DNA of 64,000 bases from Miltoncostaea sp963762825 (GCA_963762825.1 CAVXLZ010000001.1:248001-312000), one strand, 5' to 3'. Shown: positions 38,974-47,523, counted from the stretch's first letter. Notes: generated by a model from the letters alone, not told the origin. Numbers and translations: made by a program.

Positions 38974-40391
38974 GTCCTCTCGATCTCGCCCCCGCGCGCG
39001 AGCGACTGCGCCACCTCGACCCCTACCGCCTGAACGGCCGGGTCTCGGAGCTGATCGGTCTGGTCGTGGAGAGCCGCGGACCCGAGGCGAGCGTGGGGGA
39101 GAGGTGCGAGATCCTCGTGCCCGGGCACCGAGGCGGACGCCCCCCTCTCCAGGCGGAGGTCGTCGGCTTCCGGGAGGGGCGGACGCTGCTGATGCCCCTC
39201 GGGGACGCCGCCGGCGTCGGCCCCGGCCAGACCGTGGTGGCCACCGGGGCAGCGGTCCGTGTGAACCTCGGCCAGGGGCTCCTGGGCCGGGTGCTCGACG
39301 GCCTCGGCAATCCCATCGATGGCCTCGGGGCTCCCCTCGTGGAGGCGCGCCGCCCGATCGACGCCCCGCCGCCGGATGTGCTCGGCCGCCCCACCATCCG
39401 CACGCCGCTGCCCCTGGGTGTGCGCGCAATCGACGCGATGATGCCCTGCGGCCGCGGCCAGCGGATGGGCATCTTCGCCGGCTCGGGCGTGGGCAAGAGC
39501 ACCCTGATGGGGATGATGGCACGCGGTACCACCGCCGATGTCAATGTCATCGCGCTGGTCGGTGAGCGTGGCCGCGAGGTGCGCGAGTTCATCGAGCACG
39601 ACCTCGGTCCGGAGGGCCTCGCGCGCAGCGTCGTGGTGGTGGCCACCTCCGACCAACCCGCCCTGGTCCGCATCAAGGCCTCCTTCGTCGCCACCACGAT
39701 CGCCGAGTTCTTCCGCGACCAGGGCGCCGACGTCCTGCTGATGATGGACTCGGTGACCCGCTTGGCGACCGCGCAGCGCGAGGTGGGGCTGGCCATCGGC
39801 GAGCCGCCGGCGACGCGCGGCTACACGCCGTCGGTCTTCCAGCTGCTGCCGCGGCTCCTGGAGCGGGCCGGAACCGCGCCGGTGGGAAGCATCACCGCGC
39901 TGTACACCGTGCTCGTCGAGGGCGACGACATGAACGAGCCGGTGGCCGATGCCGTCCGCTCGATCCTCGACGGTCACATCGTGCTCTCGCGCGAGTTGGC
40001 CCACCGCCACCACTACCCTGCGATCGACGTCCTGCAGTCGGTGTCGCGGCTCGCCACCCAGCTGCTCGCGCCCGAGCACCTCGAGGCCGGCGGACGTCTG
40101 CGCGGGTTGATGGCGGCCCACAAGCGCGCCGAGGACCTGATCGCGATCGGCGCCTACATCCCCGGCTCGGATGCGCGCATCGACGAGGCCCGGGCCAAGC
40201 TCGAGGACATCGAGTCGTTCCTGCGCCAGGGCACCGGCGACCCCTATTCGCGCGATGAGGCACTGGGGCGCCTGCTGGCACTGGCGGGCTCGTCGGGCCC
40301 CGTGGTGGCCGATCAGGATGGCGATCCCGGGGCGGGTCTCACGGGCGCGTTCAATCCGCTGCCCCCCGGCGCTCAGGTGGTCCCGGCCTGA
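38970..40391 (+). CDS. fliI: Flagellum-specific ATPase FliI
   Basis: 473 aa, GTG start overlapping the fliH stop. A Walker A motif FAGSGVGKST lies at about 168-177, the Walker B segment is VLLMMDSVTRLATAQREVGL, and GEPPATRGYTPSVFQLLPRL is the FliI/F1-beta-type region. Energises unfolding and delivery of export substrates at the membrane gate. Last gene of the 33618-40391 operon. Confidence 0.95.
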   Translation: MSPLDLAPARERLRHLDPYRLNGRVSELIGLVVESRGPEASVGERCEILVPGHRGGRPPLQAEVVGFREGRTLLMPLGDAAGVGPGQTVVATGAAVRVNLGQGLLGRVLDGLGNPIDGLGAPLVEARRPIDAPPPDVLGRPTIRTPLPLGVRAIDAMMPCGRGQRMGIFAGSGVGKSTLMGMMARGTTADVNVIALVGERGREVREFIEHDLGPEGLARSVVVVATSDQPALVRIKASFVATTIAEFFRDQGADVLLMMDSVTRLATAQREVGLAIGEPPATRGYTPSVFQLLPRLLERAGTAPVGSITALYTVLVEGDDMNEPVADAVRSILDGHIVLSRELAHRHHYPAIDVLQSVSRLATQLLAPEHLEAGGRLRGLMAAHKRAEDLIAIGAYIPGSDARIDEARAKLEDIESFLRQGTGDPYSRDEALGRLLALAGSSGPVVADQDGDPGAGLTGAFNPLPPGAQVVPA

Positions 40392-40558
40392 GGGTGCCCT
40401 ACAGGACGATCAGGGCCGCCCGCACGGCGCGAACCCTTGCGACACGGCGTCGCGTCGGTTCTCGCTCCAGGACGACCGTGGTCCGCTCTGAACGCCCTCT
40501 CATCAGTTAAGGCTGACGTAATGGACCCCGTCCCGGCGGTCTGGCAGCCTTCCGGGCC

Positions 40559-40993
40559 ATGAGCAGACAACTCGCATCCTCATTGGCCCTGGCGCTGAGC
40601 GCCCTCGTCGTCGCCGCTCCGATCGCGGGTGCCCGGTCGGACGCGCACGCGAAGGTGCGGACCGTCACCCTTGTGAAGGGCAAGTTCACCAACTCCGCCA
40701 AGTACACCGGGAAGGGCTCGGTGAAGGTGACCAGGCGGGGCAAGGTCCGAGTGGTGAGGGTGGCGAGGAACTTCCGCGCCGACCGGAGATCGATCCGCCT
40801 GCGCATGTACCTGGCGACCGACGCATCGGGCCGTAAGCACGTCGATCTCGGGCCGATGCGCGAGACCGGGGCCCAGAGGTTCCGCGTGCCGAAGGGCGTC
40901 AGCCTCAGCCGCTACCGCTACGTGATCGGCTGGTGCGCGGCGGTCAACGAGCCGATCACCCAGGCCAAGCTGTTCCCGGTGCGGCGCCGCTAG
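40559..40993 (+). CDS. Secreted DM13-domain protein
   Basis: 144 aa with a clear signal peptide (RQLASSLALALSALVVAAPI, cut near AGA-RS about residue 26). The rest resembles a DM13 domain: a Gly/Lys-rich strand region, VDLGPMRETGAQRFRVPKG at about 102-120, and SRYRYVIGWCAAV with the single conserved Cys of DM13. DM13 domains are proposed redox or electron-transfer modules. A stand-alone gene between two flagellar operons. Confidence 0.6.
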   Translation: MSRQLASSLALALSALVVAAPIAGARSDAHAKVRTVTLVKGKFTNSAKYTGKGSVKVTRRGKVRVVRVARNFRADRRSIRLRMYLATDASGRKHVDLGPMRETGAQRFRVPKGVSLSRYRYVIGWCAAVNEPITQAKLFPVRRR

Positions 40994-41007
40994 CGCAGCG
41001 TAGGGCC

Positions 41008-41023
41008 CGGCCCGTGTGGGCCG
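41008..41023 (+). terminator. Terminator after the DM13 gene
   Basis: CGGCCC (41008-41013), GTGT, GGGCCG (41018-41023), followed by TTT: a short intrinsic terminator 15 bases after the stop. Confidence 0.6.
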
Positions 41024-41146
41024 TTTGAGCGCAGTCTTCCCCGGGTGGGTCGCGAGCGCCGGTGTCCCGGCGCCACGCGCGGTTGCGTCGCCGCGGCGGG
41101 CCTGGCATCCTCCGACTTAGCAACAATCGTAACGAGGGGGGCGGGG

Positions 41147-41557
41147 ATGAGCATGAGGGTGAAGGACGCGATGAGCCCGATCAGCGCGATCGTGGGCCCC
41201 GAGCACACCCTCCATCAGGCCGCCGTGAGGATGGTGCACAACAAGACCGGCGCGGCGGTGGTTCTGGACGGGAGCCTTCCGGGCCCGGCCGTCGTCACCG
41301 AGCGGGATCTGCTGCGGGCCGTCGCCGCGGGCCTCGATCCCGCCGAGGTCCTGGTCGAGGACCACATGACCGGCGAGGTGGTCACGGCCGCTCCCGATTG
41401 GCCCATCGGCGAGGCCGGCGCGGTGATGGTCAAGCACGGCGTGCGCCACGTCCTCGTCTTCGAGGGCTCGGAGCTGGTCGGGATCCTCTCGATGCGCGAC
41501 GTGGTCCGCGTCGGTGGTCTCGCCCCGGTGTCGGTCGCGGTGGCCGCAGCCGAATAG
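41147..41557 (+). CDS. CBS-domain protein
   Basis: 136 aa from ATG 41147 with a G-rich ribosome site (GAGGGGGG). It consists of a pair of CBS motifs: MRVKDAMSPISAIVGPEHTL to about residue 60, and VEDHMTGEVVTAAPDWPIGE to about 125 with GVRHVLVFEGSELVGILSMR. CBS pairs bind adenine nucleotides and sense energy state. Partner unknown. Stands alone between operons. Confidence 0.85.
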   Translation: MSMRVKDAMSPISAIVGPEHTLHQAAVRMVHNKTGAAVVLDGSLPGPAVVTERDLLRAVAAGLDPAEVLVEDHMTGEVVTAAPDWPIGEAGAVMVKHGVRHVLVFEGSELVGILSMRDVVRVGGLAPVSVAVAAAE

Positions 41558-41667
41558 GGCTCCAAGAGACCGCTCTGGAATAACGACGGCGCCGTTTGCC
41601 CGGTGCGGGATCCCCCTGCCGGCCGAATGCGGCTCATCCTGAGCCCGGCCCTCGGGCCCGATGCCGG

Positions 41668-41694
41668 TCAAGCTTTCGGCTGAAGGGTCGATAG
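41668..41694 (+). promoter_or_regulatory. Sigma-28-type promoter of fliJ (leaderless)
   Basis: TCAA (41668-41671), 15 bases, GTCGATAG (41687-41694). The GTG start of fliJ at 41702 is 7 bases after the -10 element, so the mRNA is predicted to start at the start codon. Confidence 0.68.
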
Positions 41695-41701
41695 GCACCG
41701 T

Positions 41702-42157
41702 GTGGCACGTTTCCGATTCCGTCTCGAGCAGGTGCTCGATCACCGGTCCCGCCGCGAGGACCTGACCCGCCAGGAGCTCGCGCAGGCGATGGCGGCCGTG
41801 GCCGCTCAGCAGGAGCGGGCGGTGGCGGCGGAGCGGGCGGTCGAGGACGGACTGGTCGCGCTGCGCCGGCTGATGGACGGCGCGGCGGCGCTCAACGACC
41901 TGCGAACCGGTCACGAGGGTCTGGCCCTGCTGCGCTCGCGCGCGGCCCATGAGCGGGCCACCGTCGAAGGTCTCGAGCAGGTGGCCGACGAGCGCCGGGC
42001 CGATCTCGTGCGTGCCAGCCAGGAGCGCGAGGCGCTCACGCAGCTGCGCGCCACGGCCCTCGAGCGCCACCGGGTGGAGGGGCTGCGCCAGGAGGGCATC
42101 GAGCTCGACGAGGTTGCGATGCGTCGTGCCGCCCGCCGTCCCGGCGTGGCCGCCTGA
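41702..42157 (+). CDS. fliJ: Flagellar export chaperone FliJ
   Basis: 151 aa, GTG start without a ribosome binding site but placed right behind a sigma-28-type promoter. A long coiled coil beginning ARFRFRLEQVLDHRSRREDL, the usual FliJ start, with many Ala, Glu, Arg and Gln. FliJ links FliI to the FlhA gate. Followed by fliK and flgD, its usual neighbours. Confidence 0.85.
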   Translation: MARFRFRLEQVLDHRSRREDLTRQELAQAMAAVAAQQERAVAAERAVEDGLVALRRLMDGAAALNDLRTGHEGLALLRSRAAHERATVEGLEQVADERRADLVRASQEREALTQLRATALERHRVEGLRQEGIELDEVAMRRAARRPGVAA

Positions 42158-42210
42158 GCCTGGATCCGGCGATCGATCGGCGATCTCGGCGCTGATTCGC
42201 CCCCGGCACT

Positions 42211-42237
42211 TCGGAAACGGGGCCGATCTGCCGATGA
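42211..42237 (+). promoter_or_regulatory. Possible sigma-28-like promoter before fliK
   Basis: TCGG (42211-42214), 15 bases, GCCGATGA (42230-42237). The -10 is good, the -35 is half matched. It would give a leader of about 68 bases to the likely fliK start. Confidence 0.35.
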
Positions 42238-42312
42238 AGGTTGAGAAGGACACGTTGGGGCCCGATCCGTCGGGCCCGGCGCACACCGACAAGGAGGGAC
42301 GGTGTCGATGAG

Positions 42313-43791
42313 ATGATCGGTACACAGCTCGGGCCGCCAGTGGCGGCGACGAGCCGAGGAGGATCCGCCCCGACGGGGGCGGCCGGTGGCGAGGATGCCA
42401 CGGCTGCCCGGTCGCAGGCGGATGACGGAGGTTTTTCGGCTGCTCTCGAGAGCCGTAGGACATCCACCTCATCGGAGGCACGTCGCCCAGAGGCCCAAAC
42501 GGAGAACGACGCAGCCGGACCCCCGACGGGGGAGCTGCAGGAAGAGGACGCCGCCGAAGCCGGCGCCTCGCACGAGGAGACCGCAGCGGCAGGAGTCGCG
42601 GCGGCCATCGCAGCAGCCATCGCCACCGCCGCACCGGCGGCCATCGCGCCGACGGCGCCCGCGGTCGCGGGTCCTCAGGTCAGCGGCGGGGCGCAGACCG
42701 CCGCGATGCCGCAGCCGGTGGCCGGCCCTGCGCCGGTCGCCGCGGATGGAGGGGCCTCGGTGGTTCCCGCCCCGACGGTCGCCGCGCAACCCGTGGCGGC
42801 TTCCGCAGCACCGCAGGCGCCGGTTTCCGTGCTGGCCCAGGCGACCTCGCCGGGGGTGTTGCCCGCCACTGCTCCGGGCGCCGCGCAGGCGACCACGGCG
42901 GCCGTGGCGCAGGCCAACGCCGTCGTCGTGGCGCAGGCCAACGCCGTCGTCGTGGCACAGGCGGCCGGCTCTCTCGTGGGCGCCTCGGCGGCCACGCCGG
43001 CCGCGGTCTCGCTCGCCGGCCAGGGCGCGCTGCCGACGGCGTCCACCGACGCGACCGGCGGCGTGGCGGCGGCGACACCAGCCGCCACCCCGGCGCCCGC
43101 GGCGCAGCTGACGCTCACCCTCACGCCGGTCGCGGCACCGGGCGCCGCACTCGCGGCGGCCGACAAGGGCATGCCCGCGCCGGTGCTCGCCCCGACCTCA
43201 GCAGCTCCGGCCGCAGCCGCACCGGCCTCGGCCGCGGCGGCAGTACAGCAGGCTTCGGCGCCCGCTGCGGCGGCGACCGAGGCTCCGGTCGGCGCGCTGG
43301 CGCCGGCCCCGGTCCAGCCGCTCGTGCAGAGCGACCCCCTCTCGGGGATCGTGCGGCCGAGTGGCGGCTTGACCACGCCGCACGAGCTCGGCCGAGAGCT
43401 GGGCACACGGGTGCACATGGCGGTGCGCGAGGGTGGGCGCGAGCTCATCGTCAACCTCCGCCCGGCCGAGCTCGGCCATCTGACCATCAAGGTCACGATG
43501 GTCGACGGCGTCATGCAGGCCCACATCATGGCCGACCGACCCGAGGCGGCGCGGATGCTGCAGCAGTCACTCAGCCACCTCGATACGGCGCTCAGCGACC
43601 TCGGATACTCGCTGGACAGCCTCGACATCGCCTATGGCGGTAAGGACCCGCAGGATGCCGAGGCCTCCCTCGAGCCCGAGGACGGGCCCGTGAGCGGCGA
43701 GGTGCTCGAGGCCGACGGAAGCCCGGCCGTACCGGGAACCCCCAACTCAGCCGCGGCGGGATCGCCCGCACGGCTGGACATCCTCGCGTAG
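42313..43791 (+). CDS. fliK: Flagellar hook-length control protein FliK
   Basis: 492 aa from ATG 42313; the GGAGG at 42293-42297 is 15 bases away, so the exact start is uncertain. The first 370 residues are a low-complexity Ala/Pro/Val/Gln linker as in many FliK proteins, including a tandem 8-residue repeat VAQANAVV. The C-terminal FliK domain is clear: GRELIVNLRPAELGHLTIKV at about 376-395, then LQQSLSHLDTALSDLGYSLD. Measures hook length and switches export to filament proteins. Confidence 0.85.
   Translation: MIGTQLGPPVAATSRGGSAPTGAAGGEDATAARSQADDGGFSAALESRRTSTSSEARRPEAQTENDAAGPPTGELQEEDAAEAGASHEETAAAGVAAAIAAAIATAAPAAIAPTAPAVAGPQVSGGAQTAAMPQPVAGPAPVAADGGASVVPAPTVAAQPVAASAAPQAPVSVLAQATSPGVLPATAPGAAQATTAAVAQANAVVVAQANAVVVAQAAGSLVGASAATPAAVSLAGQGALPTASTDATGGVAAATPAATPAPAAQLTLTLTPVAAPGAALAAADKGMPAPVLAPTSAAPAAAAPASAAAAVQQASAPAAAATEAPVGALAPAPVQPLVQSDPLSGIVRPSGGLTTPHELGRELGTRVHMAVREGGRELIVNLRPAELGHLTIKVTMVDGVMQAHIMADRPEAARMLQQSLSHLDTALSDLGYSLDSLDIAYGGKDPQDAEASLEPEDGPVSGEVLEADGSPAVPGTPNSAAAGSPARLDILA
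42904..42951 (+). repeat. Two tandem 24-bp repeats in fliK
   Basis: The unit GTGGCGCAGGCCAACGCC plus GTCGTC occurs at 42904-42927 and 42928-42951, followed by a diverged partial third copy. It codes for VAQANAVV twice and lies in the flexible ruler part of FliK, where length changes could alter hook length. Confidence 0.85.
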
Positions 43792-43800
43792 GGAGTACCG

Positions 43801-44229
43801 ATGCCCCTGATTCCACCAGGCCCCGTCAGTGGGACCTTCACGCCGGGCTCGGCGGTCACCGTTCCGCAGGAGCCCACCGACATCTTCTCGTCGGAGGGAT
43901 TCCTGAAGCTCCTGTCGAGCCAGATCCGTAGTCAGAATCCGCTCGAGCCGCTGAAGGACACCGAGTTCATCGCGCAGATGGCTCAGTTCTCCCAGCTCGA
44001 GCAGATCACGAGCGTCGCCAGGGACATGAAGGCGCTCACGATGAGCAGCCAGCTGGCCCAGGGCGCGTCGCTCATCGGCAAGAGCGTCACATACCAGCCG
44101 GCCGGCGAGCTCGCTCCGGTCACCGGCACCGTGGAGAGCCTCACCATCGGCGCCGGCGGCCGCTCCATGAACCTCATCGTCAACGGCGTGTCCGTTGACG
44201 TGGGCCTCGTCACCAGGATCGGCGCATGA
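43801..44229 (+). CDS. flgD: Flagellar hook-cap protein FlgD
   Basis: 142 aa, a short FlgD. The conserved N-terminal block FLKLLSSQIRSQNPLEPLKD lies at about 36-55, and FIAQMAQFSQLEQITSVARD follows. The C-terminus keeps one beta domain with VNGVSVDVG; the second Ig-like domain of longer FlgD proteins is absent. Overlaps the next gene by ATGA. Confidence 0.92.
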   Translation: MPLIPPGPVSGTFTPGSAVTVPQEPTDIFSSEGFLKLLSSQIRSQNPLEPLKDTEFIAQMAQFSQLEQITSVARDMKALTMSSQLAQGASLIGKSVTYQPAGELAPVTGTVESLTIGAGGRSMNLIVNGVSVDVGLVTRIGA

Positions 44230-44624
44230 GCACCGATCGCCCGCCGATCGCGCCGCTCGGCCCGGTCACGGGCACGGCCGCCGTCCGTCCGCCTGCACGT
44301 CAGGGCGAGGCGGCCGCGGCCGGGTTCGATGCGATCCTCAACGGAAAGCTGCAGCCCAACGAGGCATCCGGCGCCCTGCGCTGGAGCGCCCACGCGGTGC
44401 AGAGGCTGTCCCAGCGTCAGATCGCCGTCACCCCCGAGGTGCAGGAACGCCTCGAGGGTGCGGTTGACAAGCTGGCGGCGAAGGGCGGGCGCGAGAGCAT
44501 CGTGCTCGTTGACCAGATGGCGTTCGTGGTGTCGGTGAAGAACCGCACCGTGATCACCGCGGTCGATCAGGCAGGGATGCGTGACCAGGTGTTCACCAAC
44601 ATCGACAGCGCGGTCCTCAGCTAG
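44226..44624 (+). CDS. Flagellar operon protein (TIGR02530 type)
   Basis: 132 aa. After a Pro/Ala-rich start comes the family core LRWSAHAVQRLSQRQIAVTP at about 39-58, then GRESIVLVDQMAFVVSVKNR and TVITAVDQ. The family occurs between flgD and flgE in Firmicutes and Actinomycetota and has no proven function; a hook-related regulator or export substrate is likely. A hairpin separates it from flgE. Confidence 0.8.
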   Translation: MSTDRPPIAPLGPVTGTAAVRPPARQGEAAAAGFDAILNGKLQPNEASGALRWSAHAVQRLSQRQIAVTPEVQERLEGAVDKLAAKGGRESIVLVDQMAFVVSVKNRTVITAVDQAGMRDQVFTNIDSAVLS

Positions 44625-44650
44625 TCCGAGGCTCGCACCACGGATACCCG

Positions 44651-44688
44651 CCGCCCGGGCTGGACCTCATGGAAGGGGGCCCGGGCGG
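44651..44688 (+). promoter_or_regulatory. Stem-loop between the TIGR02530 gene and flgE
   Basis: CCGCCCGGGC (44651-44660) and GCCCGGGCGG (44679-44688) form a perfect 10-bp stem. The 18-base loop contains GGA twice. It could be a partial terminator or a CsrA target in the flgE leader, 27 bases before the flgE ATG. Confidence 0.5.
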
Positions 44689-44715
44689 CTCCTACGGGAA
44701 AGGAAACCCACCCCC

Positions 44716-45564
44716 ATGATGCGCTCAATGTTCGCGGCCGTCTCCGGCCTCCGCAACCACCAGACGATGATGGACGTGCTGGCCTCCAACATCTCGAACG
44801 TGAACACGTTCGGATACAAGTCGCAGCGCACGACCTTCAAGGACTCGCTCTACCAGAACCTCGCGGGTGCGGGCGCTCCGGTGCCCCCGAGTCTCGGCGG
44901 TACCAACCCGCGCCAGGTGGGACTCGGGATGTCGCTCAACTCGATCGACAGCCTCATGACCCAGGGCAACGCGCAGAGCACCGGCGTGGTCACCGACATG
45001 ATGATCCAGGGCGACGGCTTCTTCCGCGTCGCGGCCCCGGGCTCGACCTTCACCGGCAACGACGTGGCGACCGGCGGCGAGATGTACACCCGCGCCGGCA
45101 ACTTCTCGTTCGACAGCGAGGGCTTCCTCGTGACGACCAAGGGCCAGTACGTCCTGGGGACCCTCACGGCCACCGGCAACATCGGTCGCCTCCAGGTGGA
45201 CCCGGCCACGACGGCCGCCATCAACGTGGACGGGGCGGGCGCCGTCAGCAGCGTCAGCGCCGCCGGCGTCACCACGCAGATCGGCACGCTCAGCCTGGCC
45301 AAGTTCGCCAACGCCCCGGGCCTCGAGCGCCTCGGCGACAACCTCTACCGGGCCTCGAACAACTCCGGAGCCGCCGTCAACGGCGCGCCTGGAGGCGTCG
45401 CCGGTCACGGCACGCTGGTGCCGGGGGCACTCGAGATGAGCAACGTCGATCTCGCGCTCGAGTTCACCAACATGATCATCGCCCAGCGCGGGTTCCAGGC
45501 GAACAGCCGGGCCATCACCACCTCCGACGACATGCTCCAGGAGCTGGTGAACCTCAAGCGCTAG
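44716..45564 (+). CDS. flgE: Flagellar hook protein FlgE (short form)
   Basis: 282 aa from ATG 44716 (AAGGA upstream). N-terminal MMDVLASNISNVNTFGYKSQ at about 16-35 and C-terminal MSNVDLALEFTNMIIAQRGF then QANSRAITTSDDML show the hook/rod family. Its place between flgD and flbD makes it the hook subunit, though it is shorter than typical FlgE (about 400 aa) and lacks large inserted domains. A FlgG-like rod protein is the alternative; flgG is already at position 72. Confidence 0.85.
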   Translation: MMRSMFAAVSGLRNHQTMMDVLASNISNVNTFGYKSQRTTFKDSLYQNLAGAGAPVPPSLGGTNPRQVGLGMSLNSIDSLMTQGNAQSTGVVTDMMIQGDGFFRVAAPGSTFTGNDVATGGEMYTRAGNFSFDSEGFLVTTKGQYVLGTLTATGNIGRLQVDPATTAAINVDGAGAVSSVSAAGVTTQIGTLSLAKFANAPGLERLGDNLYRASNNSGAAVNGAPGGVAGHGTLVPGALEMSNVDLALEFTNMIIAQRGFQANSRAITTSDDMLQELVNLKR

Positions 45565-45584
45565 TAGCCGGTCTACCCAACCAC

Positions 45585-45611
45585 TCAATCGGCGGGCCGG
45601 ACGACCGATAA
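45585..45611 (+). promoter_or_regulatory. Sigma-28-type promoter of flbD-motAB-fliL
   Basis: TCAA (45585-45588), 15 bases, ACCGATAA (45604-45611). Predicted start near 45619, about 47 bases before flbD. Confidence 0.68.
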
Positions 45612-45613
45612 GC

Positions 45614-45631
45614 GGGGGGCGGACGCCCCCC
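45614..45631 (+). terminator. Hairpin with GGAC loop after flgE
   Basis: GGGGGGC (45614-45620) and GCCCCCC (45625-45631) form a 7-bp stem around the tetraloop GGAC. Could end the flgE transcript. The GGA in the loop also fits a CsrA site, but the promoter above would start inside the stem. Confidence 0.5.
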
Positions 45632-45665
45632 ACCGGCTCCGGCCCGCCATCTCTCGGAGGATCAC

Positions 45666-45884
45666 GTGATCACCCTGCATCGCCTCAACGGAGAAGAGAT
45701 GACGCTCAACGCGGATCTCATCCTCACGATCGAGGCCACGCCCGACACGCACATCATCATGATGGACCGGCGCCAGCTCCTGGTGCTCGAGAGCGTCGAG
45801 GAGGTCGTCGACGCCGCCATCGAGTACCGGCGCCTCGTCTCGGTCGGCGGGCATCTGCCCACCGCCACTCCGCTCACCGCCTAG
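45666..45884 (+). CDS. flbD: FlbD-family flagellar protein
   Basis: 72 aa. TLHRLNGEEMTLNADLILTI at about 3-22, then ATPDTHIIMMDRRQLLVLES match the small FlbD family of Gram-positive flagellar operons (not the Caulobacter regulator of the same name). Function unknown. Usually sits between flgE and motA, as here. Confidence 0.88.
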   Translation: MITLHRLNGEEMTLNADLILTIEATPDTHIIMMDRRQLLVLESVEEVVDAAIEYRRLVSVGGHLPTATPLTA

Positions 45885-45902
45885 CGCGGGCGGGACGGGT
45901 AT

Positions 45903-46703
45903 ATGTCACCTCTGATCGGCCTGGTCGGCGCGTGGGTCTTCATCATCGTCGGCATGCTCATGAAGGGCGGCTCGATCGCGGGCATCATCAGCCCGCCGGC
46001 CTTCCTGATGGTCGTGGGCGGCACCGCCTGCATCCTGATCGCCTCCTTCGGCATGAAGGAGACGATCTCCATGATCAAGCTGACGATCGGCTCGCTCAAG
46101 GAGCTCCCCGACAACAGGCCCGAGCTGATCCGCACGCTGATCGGCTTCAGCGAGAAGGCCCGTCGTGAGGGCCTGCTCGTGCTCGAGGAGGACGCCAAGC
46201 AGGTCGATGACCCGTTCCTCGGCAAGGGCGTCCAGCTCGTCGTGGACGGCACCGACCCCGAGCTGGTCAAGGACATCCTCGAGACCGAGCTCGATGCGAT
46301 GGACGAGCGCCACCACAAGAACCAGGACATGTTCAAGCAGGGCGGCGCCTTCGCCCCGACCATCGGCATCCTGGCCACCGTGCTCTCGCTCGTCGGCGTG
46401 CTCCAGCACCTCGATCAGCCCGACACGCTCGGCCCGTCGATCTCAGCGGCCTTCCTCGCCACCTTCTACGGCGTGGCCGCGGCCAACGTGATCTTCCTGC
46501 CGATCGCCAACGCCCTGAAGAAGAAGACCGCCCAGGAGGCGAGCGAGCGCATGCTGGTGATCGAGGGCGTGCTCTCGATCCAGAGCGGCGACAACCCGCG
46601 CATCCTGGCCCAGAAGCTCTGGAGCTTCCTGCCGCCCGACGCCCGCGACGCCGAGGGCGACGAGGACGGGGCCGGCGCCTCCGCCAAGGCCGAGGCCGCC
46701 TGA
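45903..46703 (+). CDS. motA: Flagellar motor stator protein MotA
   Basis: 266 aa with four membrane segments (about 3-22, 31-50, 148-170, 181-203). The conserved Pro-bearing segment APTIGILATVLSLVGVLQHL and the last segment FLATFYGVAAANVIFLPIAN are typical. Forms the proton or sodium channel with MotB. Ends in an acidic Ala-rich tail. One base separates it from motB. Confidence 0.95.
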   Translation: MSPLIGLVGAWVFIIVGMLMKGGSIAGIISPPAFLMVVGGTACILIASFGMKETISMIKLTIGSLKELPDNRPELIRTLIGFSEKARREGLLVLEEDAKQVDDPFLGKGVQLVVDGTDPELVKDILETELDAMDERHHKNQDMFKQGGAFAPTIGILATVLSLVGVLQHLDQPDTLGPSISAAFLATFYGVAAANVIFLPIANALKKKTAQEASERMLVIEGVLSIQSGDNPRILAQKLWSFLPPDARDAEGDEDGAGASAKAEAA

Positions 46704-46704
46704 G

Positions 46705-47523
46705 ATGGCCAAGCGCAAGCAGCGCCACGAGGAGCACCCCGATGAGCGCTGGCTCATCACCTACGCCGACGTGCTCACCCTCATGTACGTGCTCTTCATG
46801 GTGCTGTTCTCGATCAGCGTCGTGAACACCAGCCGCTTCGAGCTGCTCAAGGAGAGCCTGACCGACGCCTTCAACAGCGGCCTGGCCGCGGGCGGCTCGA
46901 GCGTGCTCGCCACCAACCCCGGCGTTCCGTCTCCGGTGGTGGACACCCCCACCAGCCGCATCGCCCCGGAGGTGCCCTCGGTGGGCGGCGTCAGCATCTC
47001 GGAGGCCTCGCCCGGTCAGATCCTGGAGACCAGCCAGCTGAAGGCGGCCGAGAAGGCGATCGACGCGAAGCTGAAGAAGCTGGGGCTCGAAAAGAAGGTC
47101 GACACGACGGTCAACGAGCGCGGCCTCGCGGTCCGGGTCAAGACCGACGGCGTGCTCTTCGATTCCGGCGCGGCCATCCTGCGCCCCGAAGGCGCTCGGA
47201 TCGTGGCTCCGGTGGCCGCCTCCCTGAAGGGGCTGCCCAACCCGATCCGCGTGGAGGGTCACACTGACTCGAGGCCGATCAACACCGCCCAGTTCCCGTC
47301 GAACTGGGCCCTCTCGGGCGTGCGCGCCGCCGCGGTCGTGCAGGCGATGTACACCGCCGGAGTCATCGAGTCGCGCCTCCAGGTGGCCGGTTTCGGCGCT
47401 GCGCGCCCGGTGGCCGACAACGCCACCGCCCCCGGCCGCTCCGAGAACCGCCGCGTCGAGATCCTGATCCTGCGCCTGCAGGGCGCTCCCAACCAGTCCC
47501 CCGCCGCCGCCCTCGGCGGTTGA
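46705..47523 (+). CDS. motB: Flagellar motor stator protein MotB
   Basis: 272 aa. RWLITYADVLTLMYVLFMVL starts the single membrane segment; Asp 22 is the ion-binding acid. A plug and linker region follows, then the OmpA-like peptidoglycan-binding domain with RVEGHTDSRPINTAQFPSNW near 178-197 and GRSENRRVEILIL near the end. Whether the ion is H+ or Na+ cannot be told from this. Confidence 0.95.
   Translation: MAKRKQRHEEHPDERWLITYADVLTLMYVLFMVLFSISVVNTSRFELLKESLTDAFNSGLAAGGSSVLATNPGVPSPVVDTPTSRIAPEVPSVGGVSISEASPGQILETSQLKAAEKAIDAKLKKLGLEKKVDTTVNERGLAVRVKTDGVLFDSGAAILRPEGARIVAPVAASLKGLPNPIRVEGHTDSRPINTAQFPSNWALSGVRAAAVVQAMYTAGVIESRLQVAGFGAARPVADNATAPGRSENRRVEILILRLQGAPNQSPAAALGG

Noticed and set aside
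36588..40121. A 1177-codon open frame on the minus strand
   Set aside because: Antisense to fliF-fliG-fliH-fliI, with His/Asp/Arg-rich shadow composition. High GC removes stop codons.
42904..42960. Tandem repeats considered as a CRISPR-like array
   Set aside because: Only two units without spacers, inside the coding region of fliK.
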